This document shows, in pieces, positions 18,585-30,731 of a DNA stretch of 64,000 bases. Source of the stretch: Sodalis praecaptivus (GTDB taxonomy: Bacteria; Pseudomonadota; Gammaproteobacteria; Enterobacterales; Enterobacteriaceae); the NCBI RefSeq assembly GCF_000517425.1, contig NZ_CP006569.1:2356001-2420000 (forward strand), given 5' to 3'. The first letter of the stretch is position 1; every line of letters begins with the position of its first letter. Below the pieces are notes generated by a model. It ran no database searches and was not told the DNA's origin. It saw nothing but the letters and a program-made list of their open reading frames with translations. The position numbers were made by a program, and so were the translations under genes.

Positions 18585-19589
18585 CTAGCCGCGCACGCGG
18601 ATCAAAAGCCAGATAAACACCGGGGCGCCGAGCGTGGCGGTAACCACGCCCACCGGAATTTCCGCCGCCCGGAGACTCACGCGCGCCACGACATCCGCCA
18701 GCAGCAACAAACCGCCGCCGGCCAGCGCGCATCCGGGTAACAGCGCGCGGTGATCGTTTAGCCCCCACAACCTGAGTATGTGTGGCACCACCAAACCAAT
18801 AAAGCTGATGGCGCCGGCCAGCGCGACGCTGATACCCACCATCCAGCCGAACGCCAGCACGAAGCTGGTGCGCCAGAAATAGACCGGCAATCCCAATTGC
18901 TGCGCGGACGCTTCCCCCAGCGCCAGCAGATTCAGTACCCGACCGCAGCTGCCAAGCCAGATCAGAAACGGTAACAGCGAAAGCATCAGCCATTTATCGC
19001 GCCAGTCCACGCCGCTGAATCCGCCCATCAGCCAATAAAGCAATTGGCGCAGATCCAGGCTGCTGCTGAAATAGATCAGCCAGGTCATCACGGCGCCACA
19101 CAAGATCCCCAGCGCCACGCCGGTCAATAGCAGCCGTGCGTTAGACGCCTGGCGACGCGCAAATGTCAGCAGGGCCAGCGTCATCAGCAGCGCGCCGGCC
19201 ACCGCGCTCAGCCCCAATACCCACACCGGCAGCCGGCCGCCGCCCAACAGGACCGCCAGGGTCAACGTCATACCGGCGCCGTTGGCGACGCCGAGCAGGC
19301 CCGGCTCCGCCAACGGATTGTCGAAGATGCCCTGCATCACCGCCCCCGCCATCCCCAGCGACGCGCCCACCAATACCACCGCCAGCGTGCGCGGCAAGCG
19401 CAATTGCCAGATAAACAGCCGTGCATCCTCGCTCAGCCAGCGCGTCGGCCACAGCCAGATTTCACCGGCGCTGAGGCTGAAAATCAGCGCCGCCAGCAAC
19501 AGTAACCCGAGCAGGACCAGCCGTCGCCGGTCGTATCGCTGTTGCCTTTTCAGCAAACGGGCGTAGCCCGGATCGCCCGAGGCGGTCAT
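18585..19589 (-). CDS. btuC: BtuC, vitamin B12 ABC transporter permease
   Basis: Inner membrane permease of the cobalamin importer (FecCD family), 334 residues with about ten membrane segments. Family stretches include [36 protein letters not shown] and [20 protein letters not shown]. The start is the ATG at 19589. A GTG at 19619 is possible, but the AGGCAGGGAG ribosome site is better placed for the ATG. It is the first gene of the btu operon. Confidence 0.94.
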   Translation of the reverse strand: MTASGDPGYARLLKRQQRYDRRRLVLLGLLLLAALIFSLSAGEIWLWPTRWLSEDARLFIWQLRLPRTLAVVLVGASLGMAGAVMQGIFDNPLAEPGLLGVANGAGMTLTLAVLLGGGRLPVWVLGLSAVAGALLMTLALLTFARRQASNARLLLTGVALGILCGAVMTWLIYFSSSLDLRQLLYWLMGGFSGVDWRDKWLMLSLLPFLIWLGSCGRVLNLLALGEASAQQLGLPVYFWRTSFVLAFGWMVGISVALAGAISFIGLVVPHILRLWGLNDHRALLPGCALAGGGLLLLADVVARVSLRAAEIPVGVVTATLGAPVFIWLLIRVRG

Positions 19590-19788
19590 TTTGCCATCAC
19601 TCCCTGCCTTCCCACTCACGCCGGCGCGCTATGCCGCCGGCCCATAATGCCTCTATCCTAACGTTATCCTATTGAAAGTGATAGCGCCGTAAGCGCGCTG
19701 GCGGGCCGCGCCGCTGCCTGACGCACAGAAGGCGAAAAAAAACCGGTCAACGCGGCGCTTTCGTGACGCCTACCGCCCTGCGTAAGGC

Positions 19789-19817
19789 AAAAAAAACCCG
19801 GGCGATGCAGCCCGGGC
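19789..19817 (-). terminator. Rho-independent terminator of the DUF2502 gene
   Basis: A 7-bp GC-only stem (CCCGGGC / GCCCGGG) followed on the minus strand by eight Ts. It lies about 35 bases past the DUF2502 stop and insulates the btu operon promoter. Confidence 0.88.
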
Positions 19818-19853
19818 CTCAATGATATTGGCAGGAATAACGTTAACGCCTGT

Positions 19854-20315
19854 TTAAGGCGCTGGCGGTTTCCGGTAGCGATCGCCACCGCCGTGGTCGT
19901 GGGGGGCGGGTTTAGCGTGATGCCCCTGGCCGTGCGGCCCGCCGTGATGGGGCGCGCCCGCCGGCGGCCGAGGCGGGTGCGCAGGCACACGGGGAGGGTG
20001 AACGGGCGGCGGGCGGTAAAAGTGCGGCGGCGGAGGCGGCGGCGGGTGATGGCGCCGCGGCGGCAATGTCGTTACCCAACGCCAACCATTCCAGTAGTAA
20101 CCATGTCGATTGCGCTCTCCCCAATAGCGGCCGCGATGTTCGTGCCACCACTGGGGCGGACGCCAATCATACCCGTCCCAATAATAGCCGCGGCGATCCC
20201 GATCGCCTAGGTGCAACACCACCCCAGGGGTGACGATCTCCACCGCCACTCCCGCCAGCGCGTTCCCCACCGGCAACAACAACGCCACCGACAATACCCA
20301 TGCTTTTCCATTCAT
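19854..20315 (-). CDS. DUF2502 exported protein with Pro/His-rich tail (YpeC-like)
   Basis: A 153-residue exported protein. The N-terminal signal peptide ends near ALA-GVAVEI. The DUF2502 core follows: LHLGDRDRRGYYWDGYDWR, then repeated Tyr/Trp-rich units such as YYWNGWRWV. The second half, from about residue 90, is a Pro/His/Gly tail with a run of seven prolines and several HHGG/HGQGHH groups. E. coli YpeC has the core but a much shorter tail. The function is unknown; the histidine-rich tail could bind metal, which is inference. It has its own terminator. Confidence 0.82.
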   Translation of the reverse strand: MNGKAWVLSVALLLPVGNALAGVAVEIVTPGVVLHLGDRDRRGYYWDGYDWRPPQWWHEHRGRYWGERNRHGYYWNGWRWVTTLPPRRHHPPPPPPPHFYRPPPVHPPRVPAHPPRPPAGAPHHGGPHGQGHHAKPAPHDHGGGDRYRKPPAP

Positions 20316-20981
20316 AAGAGGACCTTATCGCGGACGACCTAAGCGGCGTTTATAGCAATGCCGCCCCGCGGCCACTATCAGACAACGTCTGATTTGCACA
20401 GCGCTTACCGTTTCCTTACCGAATCCTGACAATGATTGCGGCGCGTCGGTGGCCGGGCGTAGGGCCATCTCATGGGCCAATGCGCCGCTCGCCCGGCCGC
20501 CGGCGCGCGCAAAGCCATCGGGCGCGGGCGTTTTCATCGGCAAACGCGGCGCTGGTCATGGGCAAGTGACAATTGCGGGACGGGGGATGGAGAAGGCGTT
20601 TATTTGTGAGCCCTCTGTGCTGGCGGATGCGCAGACAATACCGCGATGGCGGCAAGTGCCGTTTTATCGCCGACCACGGCGGGCTGGGATCATGATGAGC
20701 GCCCTCGTCAAGGCGTTTACAGGCTGCATCGGCGCTACCCCGCGGCGAACGGATGGGTCAGCTGTCGGTCCGACGGGAGGGTGGCTAATTAGCGGGTCAG
20801 GCGTGGGTTTGTTTGAGGTACGGCAACAGGCCGGCCAGCAGCGGGCCGCCTGTCGACCTGACCGTCGGCCAGCCCACAAAAGAAGCAAAGTCCCGGCCCT
20901 AAGGCCAGGACTCTGTCAGCCGCTGCAAGCCAAAGCGGTGAAGCGAAAAGCTGACGCGTAAGCGCCCGAGTGGCGTGCGTC
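20316..20981. other. Intergenic gap between DUF2502 gene and ihfA
   Basis: About 670 bases. A plus-strand open frame (20449-20961) has no domain, signal or ribosome site and is Arg/Pro-rich as expected of chance GC-rich frames. The only feature I can support is the ihfA terminator hairpin at 20889-20912. The rest may be decayed sequence. Confidence 0.5.
20877..20912 (-). terminator. Probable ihfA terminator
   Basis: A 10-bp stem with one mismatch (AGTCCCGGCC / GGCCAGGACT, 20889-20898 and 20903-20912) and a 4-base loop. On the minus strand it is followed by TTTGCTTCTTTT. It is about 70 bases past the ihfA stop. Confidence 0.75.
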
Positions 20982-21278
20982 TCACTCTTTCGGTGAGGCA
21001 TTCTCGACACGACTTTTCAATTTCTGCCCCGGGCGGAAAGTCACTACCCGACGGGCGGTGATGGGAATATCTTCGCCCGTTTTTGGGTTGCGTCCTGGCC
21101 GCTGATTTTTGTCGCGCAAATCAAAATTACCGAAGCCTGATAATTTTACCTGCTCGCCATTTTCCAACGCCCGGCGCACTTCCTCAAAAAACAGTTCCAC
21201 TATTTCTTTGGCATCCCGTTTGCTCAGCCCGAGCTTTTCAAACAGGTATTCTGACATTTCAGCTTTAGTAAGCGCCAT
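20982..21278 (-). CDS. ihfA: Integration host factor alpha subunit
   Basis: IHF-alpha pairs with IhfB to bend DNA at specific sites. The 98 residues carry the HU/IHF fold. The DNA-contacting arm reads [20 protein letters not shown], with the intercalating Pro in GRNPKTG. The start is 4 bases after the pheT stop, so it is co-transcribed with pheST, as in E. coli. Confidence 0.97.
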   Translation of the reverse strand: MALTKAEMSEYLFEKLGLSKRDAKEIVELFFEEVRRALENGEQVKLSGFGNFDLRDKNQRPGRNPKTGEDIPITARRVVTFRPGQKLKSRVENASPKE

Positions 21279-21282
21279 AAGT

Positions 21283-23670
21283 TCAATCCCTCAAGGATGC
21301 TTGGAATCGCTGCTTCAGTGCCGCCACGCATCTCGCAACGGTCGCGGCAATCTCCTCTTCTTCCAGTGTACGAGCGGTATCCTGTAAGATCAGGCTGATA
21401 GCCAGACTCTTAAAACCTTCCGCTACGCCCCTGCCCCGGTACACGTCAAACAAGTTTACGCCAACTAACTGATTTGCGCCAACTTTCTTACACTCCGCGA
21501 TAATATCTGCTGCGGCGACGTCATCAGCCACCACCACGGCAATGTCGCGGCGGTTAGCAGGGAAGCGGGAAATGTCATTCGCTTCAGGCACTTTACGCTC
21601 GGCAACCTTCTCCCAGAGTAGTTCAAACACTAGCGTACGGCCATTTAAATTCAGTTTCGCCTCAAGCTCGGGATGAATAACGCCAATTAATCCAATGGCT
21701 TCATTGTTAAGATAAATTGCGGCGCTCTGCCCCGGATGAAGCGCGGGATGCCGTTGTGCCCTGAACTCAATATCGTCTAATTTACCGGTAAGCTCAAGTA
21801 TTGCCTCAAGATCGCCCTTGGCATCGTAAAAATCCACCGGCTGGCGCGCCTGATCCCAATGTTCATCAAAGCGCGGACCGGCAATAACCCCGGCCAGCAT
21901 AAGATCCTGACGAATTCCCAGGTCGGCTGCGTTATCAGGAACAAAGCGCAATCCGCTCTCAAACAGGCGGATCCGCTGCTGCTGACGATTCTGATTATAG
22001 ACCACCGCGCCAAGAAGGCCGGTCCATAACGACAAACGCATGGCGGACATATCCTGGGAAATCGGACTTGGCAGTACCAGCGGCGCCGGCTGCGGATGGA
22101 GCAGCGCCTGGGTTTTAGGGTCGACAAAGCTATAGGTGATGGCTTCTTGGTAACCGCGATCCACCAGCAGCATTTTCACGCGCGACAGCGGCAGCGCCGC
22201 CTCACGATGAAGCGGCATCACCAGTTCGGCGCGCACCGGCACATTCGGAATGGCGTCGTAACCGTATACGCGCGCGACTTCCTCAATCAAATCTTCTTCG
22301 ATAGCCATATCGAAACGCCAGCTCGGCGCCAGGGCCTGCCAGCCGGCTTCGGTGCGGCTGACCTGACAGCCGAGACGGCTGAGGATATCGCTCACGTCCT
22401 GGTCCGGGATAACATGGCCAATCAGCCGGTCCAGCGTTTTCCGGCGCAGGGTGATGGTGGCCGGTGGCGCCAGCGCAGCCGCGGAAGTCACCTCGATAAC
22501 CGGCCCCGGCTGACCGCCGCAGATGGCGACCAACAGCGCCGTGGCCCGCTCCATGGCGCGCGGCTGCAGCGCCGGATCCACGCCGCGCTCATAGCGATGC
22601 GACGCATCGGTGTGCAGCCCGTAACGGCGGGCGCGGCCGGTAATGGCCAGCGGTTGGAAAAAGGCGCATTCCAGCACCACGTCGCGGGTCGTCGGGCTGA
22701 TACCGGAGGCGGCGCCGCCAAAGATCCCCGCCATCGCCAGCGCTTTGCCGTGGTCGGCAATCACTAGCGTATCGGGCGAGAGCGTGACGTCGCTGCCGTC
22801 GAGCAAGGTCAGCGCCTCATCCTGCCCGGCATAACGCACCACAATCCCGCCCTCAATGCGATCGCGGTCAAAGGCATGCATCGGCTGTCCCAGTTCCAGC
22901 AGCACGAAGTTGGTGATATCCACCACCGCGTCCACCGAGCGCAGGCCGCAGCGGCGCAATTTTTCTTTCATCCACAGCGGCGTGGGGGCGCTGACGTCGA
23001 TATTTTTCACTACCCGGCCCAAATAGCGTGGACAGGCGTCGGCCGCGTCAACGCGAATCGGCAGCGTATCGCCGATAACCGGCGCCACCGTCTCGATAAC
23101 CGGCTGCACGAGCGGCATGCGATTACGCACCGCGACATCGCGGGCAATGCCCAGCAACCCGAGGCAATCGGCCCGGTTCGGCGTAACGCTGATGTCGATG
23201 GTATTGTCTTCCAGCTGAAGATAGTCGCGGATATCCTGGCCGATAGGCGCATCGGCGGGCAGTTCGATAATACCGTCATGGTCGCCGGCAATGCCTAATT
23301 CGGCAAACGAGCACAGCATGCCCTCCGACGGCTCGCCGCGGAGTTTAGCGGCTTTGATTTTGAAATCCCCCGGCAGCAGGGCGCCGATGGTGGCCACCGC
23401 GACCCGCAGACCGGCGCGACAGTTAGGGGCGCCGCAGACGATATCCAGCCATCGCTCGCCGCCAATATCGACCTTGGTGACCCGCAATTTATCGGCGTTG
23501 GGATGCGGCCGGCACTCCACGACCTGGCCCACCACCACGCCGGTAAAACGGCCGGCGACCGGCTCCACGCCGTCCACTTCCAGTCCGGCCATGGTAATTT
23601 GCTCCGCCAGCGCGGCGCTGTCGATGGCCGGATCCACCCATTCACGCAGCCAAAGTTCACTGAATTTCAT
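21283..23670 (-). CDS. pheT: Phenylalanyl-tRNA synthetase beta subunit
   Basis: The beta subunit of the (alpha-beta)2 enzyme, 795 residues as in E. coli. Domains in order are the N-terminal tRNA-binding EMAP-like domain ([18 protein letters not shown], about 57-74), B3/B4 editing domain, B5 domains, the inactive synthetase-like core and the C-terminal anticodon-binding ferredoxin fold ([16 protein letters not shown]). It starts 15 bases after pheS. Expression is set by the phe attenuator upstream of pheS. Confidence 0.97.
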   Translation of the reverse strand: MKFSELWLREWVDPAIDSAALAEQITMAGLEVDGVEPVAGRFTGVVVGQVVECRPHPNADKLRVTKVDIGGERWLDIVCGAPNCRAGLRVAVATIGALLPGDFKIKAAKLRGEPSEGMLCSFAELGIAGDHDGIIELPADAPIGQDIRDYLQLEDNTIDISVTPNRADCLGLLGIARDVAVRNRMPLVQPVIETVAPVIGDTLPIRVDAADACPRYLGRVVKNIDVSAPTPLWMKEKLRRCGLRSVDAVVDITNFVLLELGQPMHAFDRDRIEGGIVVRYAGQDEALTLLDGSDVTLSPDTLVIADHGKALAMAGIFGGAASGISPTTRDVVLECAFFQPLAITGRARRYGLHTDASHRYERGVDPALQPRAMERATALLVAICGGQPGPVIEVTSAAALAPPATITLRRKTLDRLIGHVIPDQDVSDILSRLGCQVSRTEAGWQALAPSWRFDMAIEEDLIEEVARVYGYDAIPNVPVRAELVMPLHREAALPLSRVKMLLVDRGYQEAITYSFVDPKTQALLHPQPAPLVLPSPISQDMSAMRLSLWTGLLGAVVYNQNRQQQRIRLFESGLRFVPDNAADLGIRQDLMLAGVIAGPRFDEHWDQARQPVDFYDAKGDLEAILELTGKLDDIEFRAQRHPALHPGQSAAIYLNNEAIGLIGVIHPELEAKLNLNGRTLVFELLWEKVAERKVPEANDISRFPANRRDIAVVVADDVAAADIIAECKKVGANQLVGVNLFDVYRGRGVAEGFKSLAISLILQDTARTLEEEEIAATVARCVAALKQRFQASLRD

Positions 23671-23685
23671 GTGTTTATCCCGCCT

Positions 23686-24699
<1,014 letters not shown>

Positions 24700-24763
24700 T
24701 TAACCGTAAAAATGAGCGAGGTCGCCGTCTGGCCCTGCAGCGCGCCCGGCGCCGCTGGCCAGC

Positions 24764-24793
24764 AATAAAAAAAGCCTCCACTTCGGGAGGCTC
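24764..24793 (-). terminator. phe operon attenuator terminator
   Basis: A 7-bp stem (AGCCTCC / GGAGGCT, 24773-24779 and 24786-24792) with a T-run on the minus strand (24764-24772), lying between pheM and pheS. In E. coli, stalling at the Phe codons of pheM lets an antiterminator form and pheST be read. The same arrangement is seen here. Confidence 0.9.
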
Positions 24794-24817
24794 TAGCGCT
24801 ATTTTTCGTTTCTTGAC

Positions 24818-24883
24818 TTACGCGCAAGCCCCCGGGAAACAGGTGCTAAAGTAAAAAAAGAAACGGAAAATAGCAGCATTCAT
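24818..24883 (-). CDS. pheM: PheM, pheST operon leader peptide (extended)
   Basis: The leader peptide that senses charged tRNA-Phe. It begins [14 protein letters not shown], identical to the 14-residue E. coli peptide, with five Phe codons. In E. coli a stop follows directly. Here the stop position reads TGT (Cys) and translation continues for seven more codons (CFPGACA) to a TAA at 24818. The stop is therefore about 25 bases from the terminator stem, and the released ribosome would cover more of the leader. A sequencing error at one base could also explain it. Confidence 0.92.
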
Positions 24884-24941
24884 GCTTGCATTACCTTGTT
24901 AACGTGAAGATATCCATTCTGCTACCGTTCGCCCTGCGGCG

Positions 24942-24968
24942 AAAAAAAGAGGGAGACCGGCTCCCTCT
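24942..24968 (-). terminator. Terminator after rplT
   Basis: An 8-bp stem (AGAGGGAG / CTCCCTCT) with a 5-base loop and seven Ts on the minus strand, 12 bases after the rplT stop. It separates the infC-rpmI-rplT transcript from the pheM-pheST promoter region. Confidence 0.9.
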
Positions 24969-24980
24969 TCTTCAACCGGC

Positions 24981-25355
<375 letters not shown>

Positions 25356-25380
25356 TTATTCGAACCAGTTAAAATGACGC

Positions 25381-25578
25381 TTACGCGTACGGCAGGCAAC
25401 GCACGACCAAACCCAGATCTCCTTTGGAAACCATGGATTTCGGGCGCAGGTGACGCTTACGCTTAGTGGATTTTTTGGTCAGAATATGACGCAGGTTAGC
25501 ATGCTTGCGCTTGAAACCGCCCGAAGCCGTTTTCTTAAAGCGCTTTGCGGCACCGCGTACTGTCTTGATTTTTGGCAT
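25381..25578 (-). CDS. rpmI: 50S ribosomal protein L35
   Basis: L35, 65 residues ([20 protein letters not shown]...), as in all enterobacteria. The open frame extends 7 codons further upstream to 25599, but the conserved MPKIKTV start at 25578 is certain. The gap of about 80 bases to infC holds part of the known L20-responsive regulatory region. Confidence 0.98.
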   Translation of the reverse strand: MPKIKTVRGAAKRFKKTASGGFKRKHANLRHILTKKSTKRKRHLRPKSMVSKGDLGLVVRCLPYA

Positions 25579-25660
25579 GAGTTTATCTCTACTCCGCATT
25601 GTTAATAATATGAATCAGCGAGGCGAAGGCGACGCGTGGCGACGCCTTACTTGTCAGGCC

Positions 25661-26206
<546 letters not shown>

Positions 26207-28135
26207 TTATTCCTCCAGTTGATGAAGATTACGGCTGCGGATTTCGTGCTGCAGCTTTGCAATAATCTCGTTAACGTCGATGCTGCCCAGGTCTTTACCG
26301 CGGCGTGTACGCACGGCGACCTTGCCTGCTTCCATCTCTTTATCTCCGCAGACCAGCATGTAAGGGACTCGACGCAAAGTATGTTCGCGGATTTTAAAGC
26401 CTATTTTTTCATTTCTCAAGTCTGCTTTCACCCGAATACCTGCCGCCGACAGTTTTTCCGTCAGTTTTGCGACATATTCCGACTGATTATCGGTAATGTT
26501 CATCATGACGACCTGCGTTGGCGCCAGCCAGGTCGGGTAGAAACCCGCATACTCTTCCGTCAGGATGCCAATGAACCGTTCCATTGACCCCAGAATAGCG
26601 CGGTGAATCATGACCGGCACCACCCGTTCGTTATTTTCCCCCACATAGGAGGCGTTCAAACGACCGGGCAGCGAAAAGTCCAACTGCACCGTACCACATT
26701 GCCAGGCACGATCCAGGCAATCGAGAAGCGTAAATTCAATTTTAGGACCATAAAAAGCCCCCTCGCCCGGCTGGTATTCAAAGGCAATACCATTTTCCGT
26801 AAGCGCGGCGGCCAAATCCTGCTCCGCCCGGTCCCAGACATCATCGCTGCCGATGCGCTTTTCCGGACGGGTAGACAGTTTGACCAGGATTTTCTCAAAG
26901 CCAAACGTCGCGTACACATCATACACCATTTTGATGCAATTGTTTACTTCATCACGTACCTGGTCTTCGGTACAGAAGATATGGGCATCGTCTTGGGTAA
27001 AGCCGCGCACGCGCATCAGACCGTGCAGCGAACCGGAGGGCTCATTGCGGTGGCAGCTGCCGAACTCCGCCATGCGCAGCGGCAGATCGCGGTAAGACTT
27101 CAGCCCCTGATTGAAAATCTGCACGTGCCCTGGGCAGTTCATCGGTTTGATGCAGTATTCCCGGTTTTCCGACGAGGTGGTAAACATATGCTCGGCGTAA
27201 TTGTCCCAGTGGCCGGTCTTTTCCCACAGCACGCGGTCCATCATGAACGGCCCTTTCACTTCCTGATACTGATAGGCTTTCAGCTTCATCCGGACGAAAG
27301 CTTCCAGCTCGCGGAAAAGGGTCCAGCCATCGTTGTGCCAGAACACCATACCCGGCGCTTCTTCCTGCATATGATAGAGGTCAAGCTGCTTGCCGATCTT
27401 ACGGTGATCGCGTTTCGCCGCCTCTTCCAGATGCTGCAAATAGGTATTGAGCTGTTTTTTATCGCCCCAGGCAGTACCGTAAATGCGCTGCAGCATTTTG
27501 TTTTTGCTGTCGCCGCGCCAGTAAGCCCCGGAGGTTTTTTGCAGGGTAAAGTGGTGGCAAAAACGCATATTGGGCACGTGCGGACCGCGGCACATGTCCA
27601 CATATTCTTCATGATGATACAGCCCGGGACGATCGTCGCGGCTGATATTTTCGTCGAGGATAGCCACTTTATAATCCTCGCCCCGCGCGACAAACGCATC
27701 GCGCGCCTGCTGCCAGCTGACTTTTTCCTTGATAACGTCGTAATCTTTTTCGGCCAGTTCGTGCATGCGCTTTTCCAACCGGTCGAGGTCGTCCTGGGTC
27801 AGGGTATGATCGAGATCGACATCATAATAAAAGCCTTTATCGATGACCGGGCCGATAGCCATTTTAGTATTCGGCCACAGTTGCTTGATGGCGTGCCCCA
27901 ATAAATGCGCGCAGGAGTGGCGGATTATTTCCAGCCCCGCCTCATCTTTGGCGGTAATGATGGCAAGCTGGGCATCGTGCTCAATGACGTCGACCGCATC
28001 CACCAGCTCCCCGTTAACGCGGCCGGCAATGCAGGCTTTGGCCAAGCCGGGACCGATATCGCGCGCAACATCAAGGGGAGAAACGGGATGTGCAAACTGA
28101 CGCTGACTACCATCAGGAAGAGTTATAACGGGCAT
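26207..28135 (-). CDS. thrS: Threonyl-tRNA synthetase
   Basis: Class II synthetase of 642 residues, the same length as E. coli. The N-terminal TGS domain ([20 protein letters not shown]) is followed by the editing domain with its [10 protein letters not shown] zinc-like site, the catalytic core (motif 2 region [20 protein letters not shown]) and the C-terminal anticodon-binding domain. It lies directly upstream of infC. A leader with tRNA-Thr-like hairpins precedes it. Confidence 0.98.
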   Translation of the reverse strand: MPVITLPDGSQRQFAHPVSPLDVARDIGPGLAKACIAGRVNGELVDAVDVIEHDAQLAIITAKDEAGLEIIRHSCAHLLGHAIKQLWPNTKMAIGPVIDKGFYYDVDLDHTLTQDDLDRLEKRMHELAEKDYDVIKEKVSWQQARDAFVARGEDYKVAILDENISRDDRPGLYHHEEYVDMCRGPHVPNMRFCHHFTLQKTSGAYWRGDSKNKMLQRIYGTAWGDKKQLNTYLQHLEEAAKRDHRKIGKQLDLYHMQEEAPGMVFWHNDGWTLFRELEAFVRMKLKAYQYQEVKGPFMMDRVLWEKTGHWDNYAEHMFTTSSENREYCIKPMNCPGHVQIFNQGLKSYRDLPLRMAEFGSCHRNEPSGSLHGLMRVRGFTQDDAHIFCTEDQVRDEVNNCIKMVYDVYATFGFEKILVKLSTRPEKRIGSDDVWDRAEQDLAAALTENGIAFEYQPGEGAFYGPKIEFTLLDCLDRAWQCGTVQLDFSLPGRLNASYVGENNERVVPVMIHRAILGSMERFIGILTEEYAGFYPTWLAPTQVVMMNITDNQSEYVAKLTEKLSAAGIRVKADLRNEKIGFKIREHTLRRVPYMLVCGDKEMEAGKVAVRTRRGKDLGSIDVNEIIAKLQHEIRSRNLHQLEE

Positions 28136-28140
28136 GCGGG

Positions 28141-28245
28141 TTTCCTTAATTTGCAGTGGTGATCCATACGCAAGATCACTTACAAACAGAACAAATATTA
28201 AATTTTAAAGGGTTTAACATGCTATTTCGCTACACATTGCGAAAT
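28141..28245 (-). promoter_or_regulatory. thrS translational operator (ThrRS autoregulation leader)
   Basis: On the minus strand, hairpin 28159-28179 has a 6-bp stem (GTGATC / GATCAC) and loop TTGCGTATG holding CGT, a threonine anticodon. Hairpin 28224-28245 has a 7-bp stem (ATTTCGC / GCGAAAT) with loop AATGTGTA holding TGT, another threonine anticodon. The ribosome site AAGGAA follows at 28142-28147. This matches domains 1, 2 and 4 of the known E. coli thrS operator, which ThrRS binds to block ribosomes. Confidence 0.88.
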
Positions 28246-28734
28246 ATGTACACGAGGAGGAACACAAACCGCTTGGCACTCCTGCATTACATGTCAACCG
28301 GCAGGATTTTAACACCCTCGCAGGAAAAAATCCTCTTTATTCAGCGCATCCGACGCGGGGATTCCCCTTTTTTGTCATCCTGCGCATCATTGCACCGGCG
28401 GGATAATCAGCAGACGCGTGGGAAGATGCAGAGCATAAAGGGGAGGTCTCCTATGGGGGACCGGTTTGGGTCTCCCAGCGCGGTAGGACATTACCCTCTG
28501 AAGGCAAACCGCCCGCGCGTCGTCTAACGTTATGTTAGCGCGCTGCCCAACCCCGCCGCCGCGCATCACGCTGAGGGCGGCGCGGACGGGCGGGTTTAGC
28601 CGCAAGATCCATAACGCGCATAGCTAAGAGTAGGCAAGCTCAGGCAAAAGCGGGCCGCGCATAACGCATCAGACGCTGTCCGGGATGATAACCCACCGCC
28701 GATCCCCGTTCGCTGTGTATCTAGGAAATCGACA
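28246..28734. other. Intergenic region upstream of thrS
   Basis: About 490 bases between the thrS leader and the DUF1264 gene. The part nearest thrS presumably holds its promoter. I see no gene. Open frames here are short and overlap on both strands without ribosome sites. Confidence 0.5.
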
Positions 28735-29529
28735 ATGGAACGTTACTTTTTCTCATTATGCTTGATCTCACTTCTCATGGGCTGCGGCGCCAATAACACG
28801 CCGCCCCAGGTCGCTTCGCCCGGTAAACCGCTGTCCCCCGGGCTGAAGTTTCTCAATTCAGGCGCCGCGCTATTACAATCGCGTCCCCCCGTCGATGCCA
28901 TGAGCGCCTATCTGGATGGTTTTCACTTTTACAATGGCGACAAGAATGGGCAAATGGAAGCGCACCATTACGTCACCGTCTTGAATGAGGAAGTGATGCA
29001 GGCCGTCATTTATGATGGCAATACCCGCGATGCCAGACTGATGGGCGTGGAATACATCATCAGCGAAAGACTTTTTCAGCCATTGCCCCTGGAAGAGAAA
29101 AAACTTTGGCATAGCCACCAGTACGAAATAAAGTCCGGCACGCTTATTGCGCCAGGCTTCCCCGCCCCGGCAGAGCGCGCGTTAATGGCGAAAATAGTCA
29201 ACACCTATGGCAAAACGTGGCATACCTGGCATACCGATCGGAATAACACGCTGCCGCTGGGTATTCCGGCCCTTATGATGGGCTTCACCGCCGACGGTCA
29301 ATTGGATCCTCAGTTGCTGGCAGACCGCGATCGTCGTTTTGGCGTCGACACGAAAAAAATCCGCCAGCAACGCCGCGCTATCACCGCTCACCCCGTACAG
29401 GCGGGGGCGAACGCCTGGGAAAGCGGGCAGACCATCCAGTTGCAACGGGTCAACGGCGGGGGGGAAGCGGTGCGAGGAACGAGCGACTTTTCGGCGTCGG
29501 AACAGACCCGCGACGGAAAATTGCGTTAA
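28735..29529 (+). CDS. DUF1264 family lipoprotein
   Basis: A 264-residue predicted lipoprotein. The signal peptide ends in the lipobox LLMGC at about residue 17. The body matches the DUF1264 (OBAP-like) family: DGFHFYNGDKNGQMEAHHYV, ARLMGVEYIISERLF, LPLEEKKLWHSHQYEIKSG and KTWHTWHTDR. Its biochemical role is unknown. The last 30 residues look diverged. No obvious operon partner; an accessory gene between thrS and the SDR gene. Confidence 0.82.
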   Translation: MERYFFSLCLISLLMGCGANNTPPQVASPGKPLSPGLKFLNSGAALLQSRPPVDAMSAYLDGFHFYNGDKNGQMEAHHYVTVLNEEVMQAVIYDGNTRDARLMGVEYIISERLFQPLPLEEKKLWHSHQYEIKSGTLIAPGFPAPAERALMAKIVNTYGKTWHTWHTDRNNTLPLGIPALMMGFTADGQLDPQLLADRDRRFGVDTKKIRQQRRAITAHPVQAGANAWESGQTIQLQRVNGGGEAVRGTSDFSASEQTRDGKLR

Positions 29530-29749
29530 CATGTCGAGCGCCTGGTAAGCCGCCGGGGTGTAACGTGTCCTGCCCCAAGACAGAACGCCTATTCAGCCGG
29601 GGGGCGCCAACGGCATTCATCAGCCGCAGGCTGCTCACTGAGGGGGCGGCAGGCCATCGCCCCCTGATTCTGGCGGCGCCGGCATCGAAAATACGCGCCG
29701 CGCAATACCGGATACCCGAGGGCGATCCCCCGGCGGTTGCGCCGCGATG

Positions 29750-30628
29750 TTAGCGGGCGAAATAGTCGCCTTGGCGCAGATCCGTTAACAGATCCGGCCC
29801 GCAGGGCGTCCAACCTAGCCTTGCCCGCGTATGCACACTGGACGCCGGCATATCCGCGCCGAGGAAATTGGCTAGCCAACCAAAATGCTCACGCTCCCGT
29901 GACTCGACCGGCAGGCCCAACTGCTCGCCAATCACGCCGGCAATGTCCTTGCAACTAATGCTTTCATCGGCAACCGCGTGATAAATAGCCTCAGGGTGCG
30001 CCTGCTCCAACGCCAACCGATACAGGCGCGCGGCATCCGAACGGTGTACGCTGGCCCAGCGGTTATGCCCGTCCCCCAAATAGGCGGACACGCCTTTTTC
30101 GCGCGCCAGAGCAATCATGGCGGCAATAAAACCGTGATCGCCGCGGCCATGAACCGAGGCGGCCAACCGCACGATGCAGGCCCGCACGCCCTGCGCCGTC
30201 AAGGCGTTCGCGGCGGCCTCGGATTGACGCGGATAGCCGAGCTCCGCAGGGGCAACGTCCTGTTCCGTAGCAACCCGTCCCGGCGCGATATGGGCTAATC
30301 CCGCGGTCACCAGTAGCGGGCGCGAGGTCCCTTTCAGCGCGCTGCCGAGGGTCTCAATCGCAAGGCGGTCCTGCTGCGCACTTTGGGCAAAACGGGAAAA
30401 ATCGTGATTAAATGCGGTATGGACGACCGCATCGGCCTCTGACGCGGCGCGGCGCAGCAGGTCAAGATCGTCAAGCGTGCCGTGCAGCGCCGCGGCACCG
30501 CTGGCCACCAGCGCCGCCGCTTTATCGCTGGATCGCACCAGCCCTGTCACCTGATGCCCAGAATGGATCAATTCTGCCACGACCGCCGAGCCGACCCAGC
30601 CGGTGGCGCCTGTCACAAATACTTTCAT
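29750..30628 (-). CDS. NAD(P)-dependent epimerase/dehydratase-like SDR
   Basis: An atypical short-chain dehydrogenase of 292 residues. The Rossmann motif VTGATGWVGSAVVAEL is at the N-terminus. VVHTAFNHDF follows near residue 70, as in NAD-dependent epimerase proteins of unknown substrate. The usual catalytic YxxxK is not evident; YPRQSEA occurs in its place. It is divergent from an XRE regulator 103 bases away, which probably controls it. Confidence 0.85.
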   Translation of the reverse strand: MKVFVTGATGWVGSAVVAELIHSGHQVTGLVRSSDKAAALVASGAAALHGTLDDLDLLRRAASEADAVVHTAFNHDFSRFAQSAQQDRLAIETLGSALKGTSRPLLVTAGLAHIAPGRVATEQDVAPAELGYPRQSEAAANALTAQGVRACIVRLAASVHGRGDHGFIAAMIALAREKGVSAYLGDGHNRWASVHRSDAARLYRLALEQAHPEAIYHAVADESISCKDIAGVIGEQLGLPVESREREHFGWLANFLGADMPASSVHTRARLGWTPCGPDLLTDLRQGDYFAR

Positions 30629-30731
30629 GGGGTATCTCTCGCTTTCACTGTCGAACAGGCATTGTAGCCAGCCGCGATATCCTGTTAAAGTAGTGTCTTT
30701 ATACGGGTATAATTACTAACAGGGAGCGACC

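Noticed and set aside
20449-20961. 170-codon plus-strand ORF before ihfA
   Set aside because: Arg/Pro/Ala-rich, no domain or ribosome site, and it runs through the ihfA terminator.
26603-27904. 433-codon plus-strand open frame opposite thrS
   Set aside because: Antisense shadow of thrS; no ribosome site or recognisable protein.
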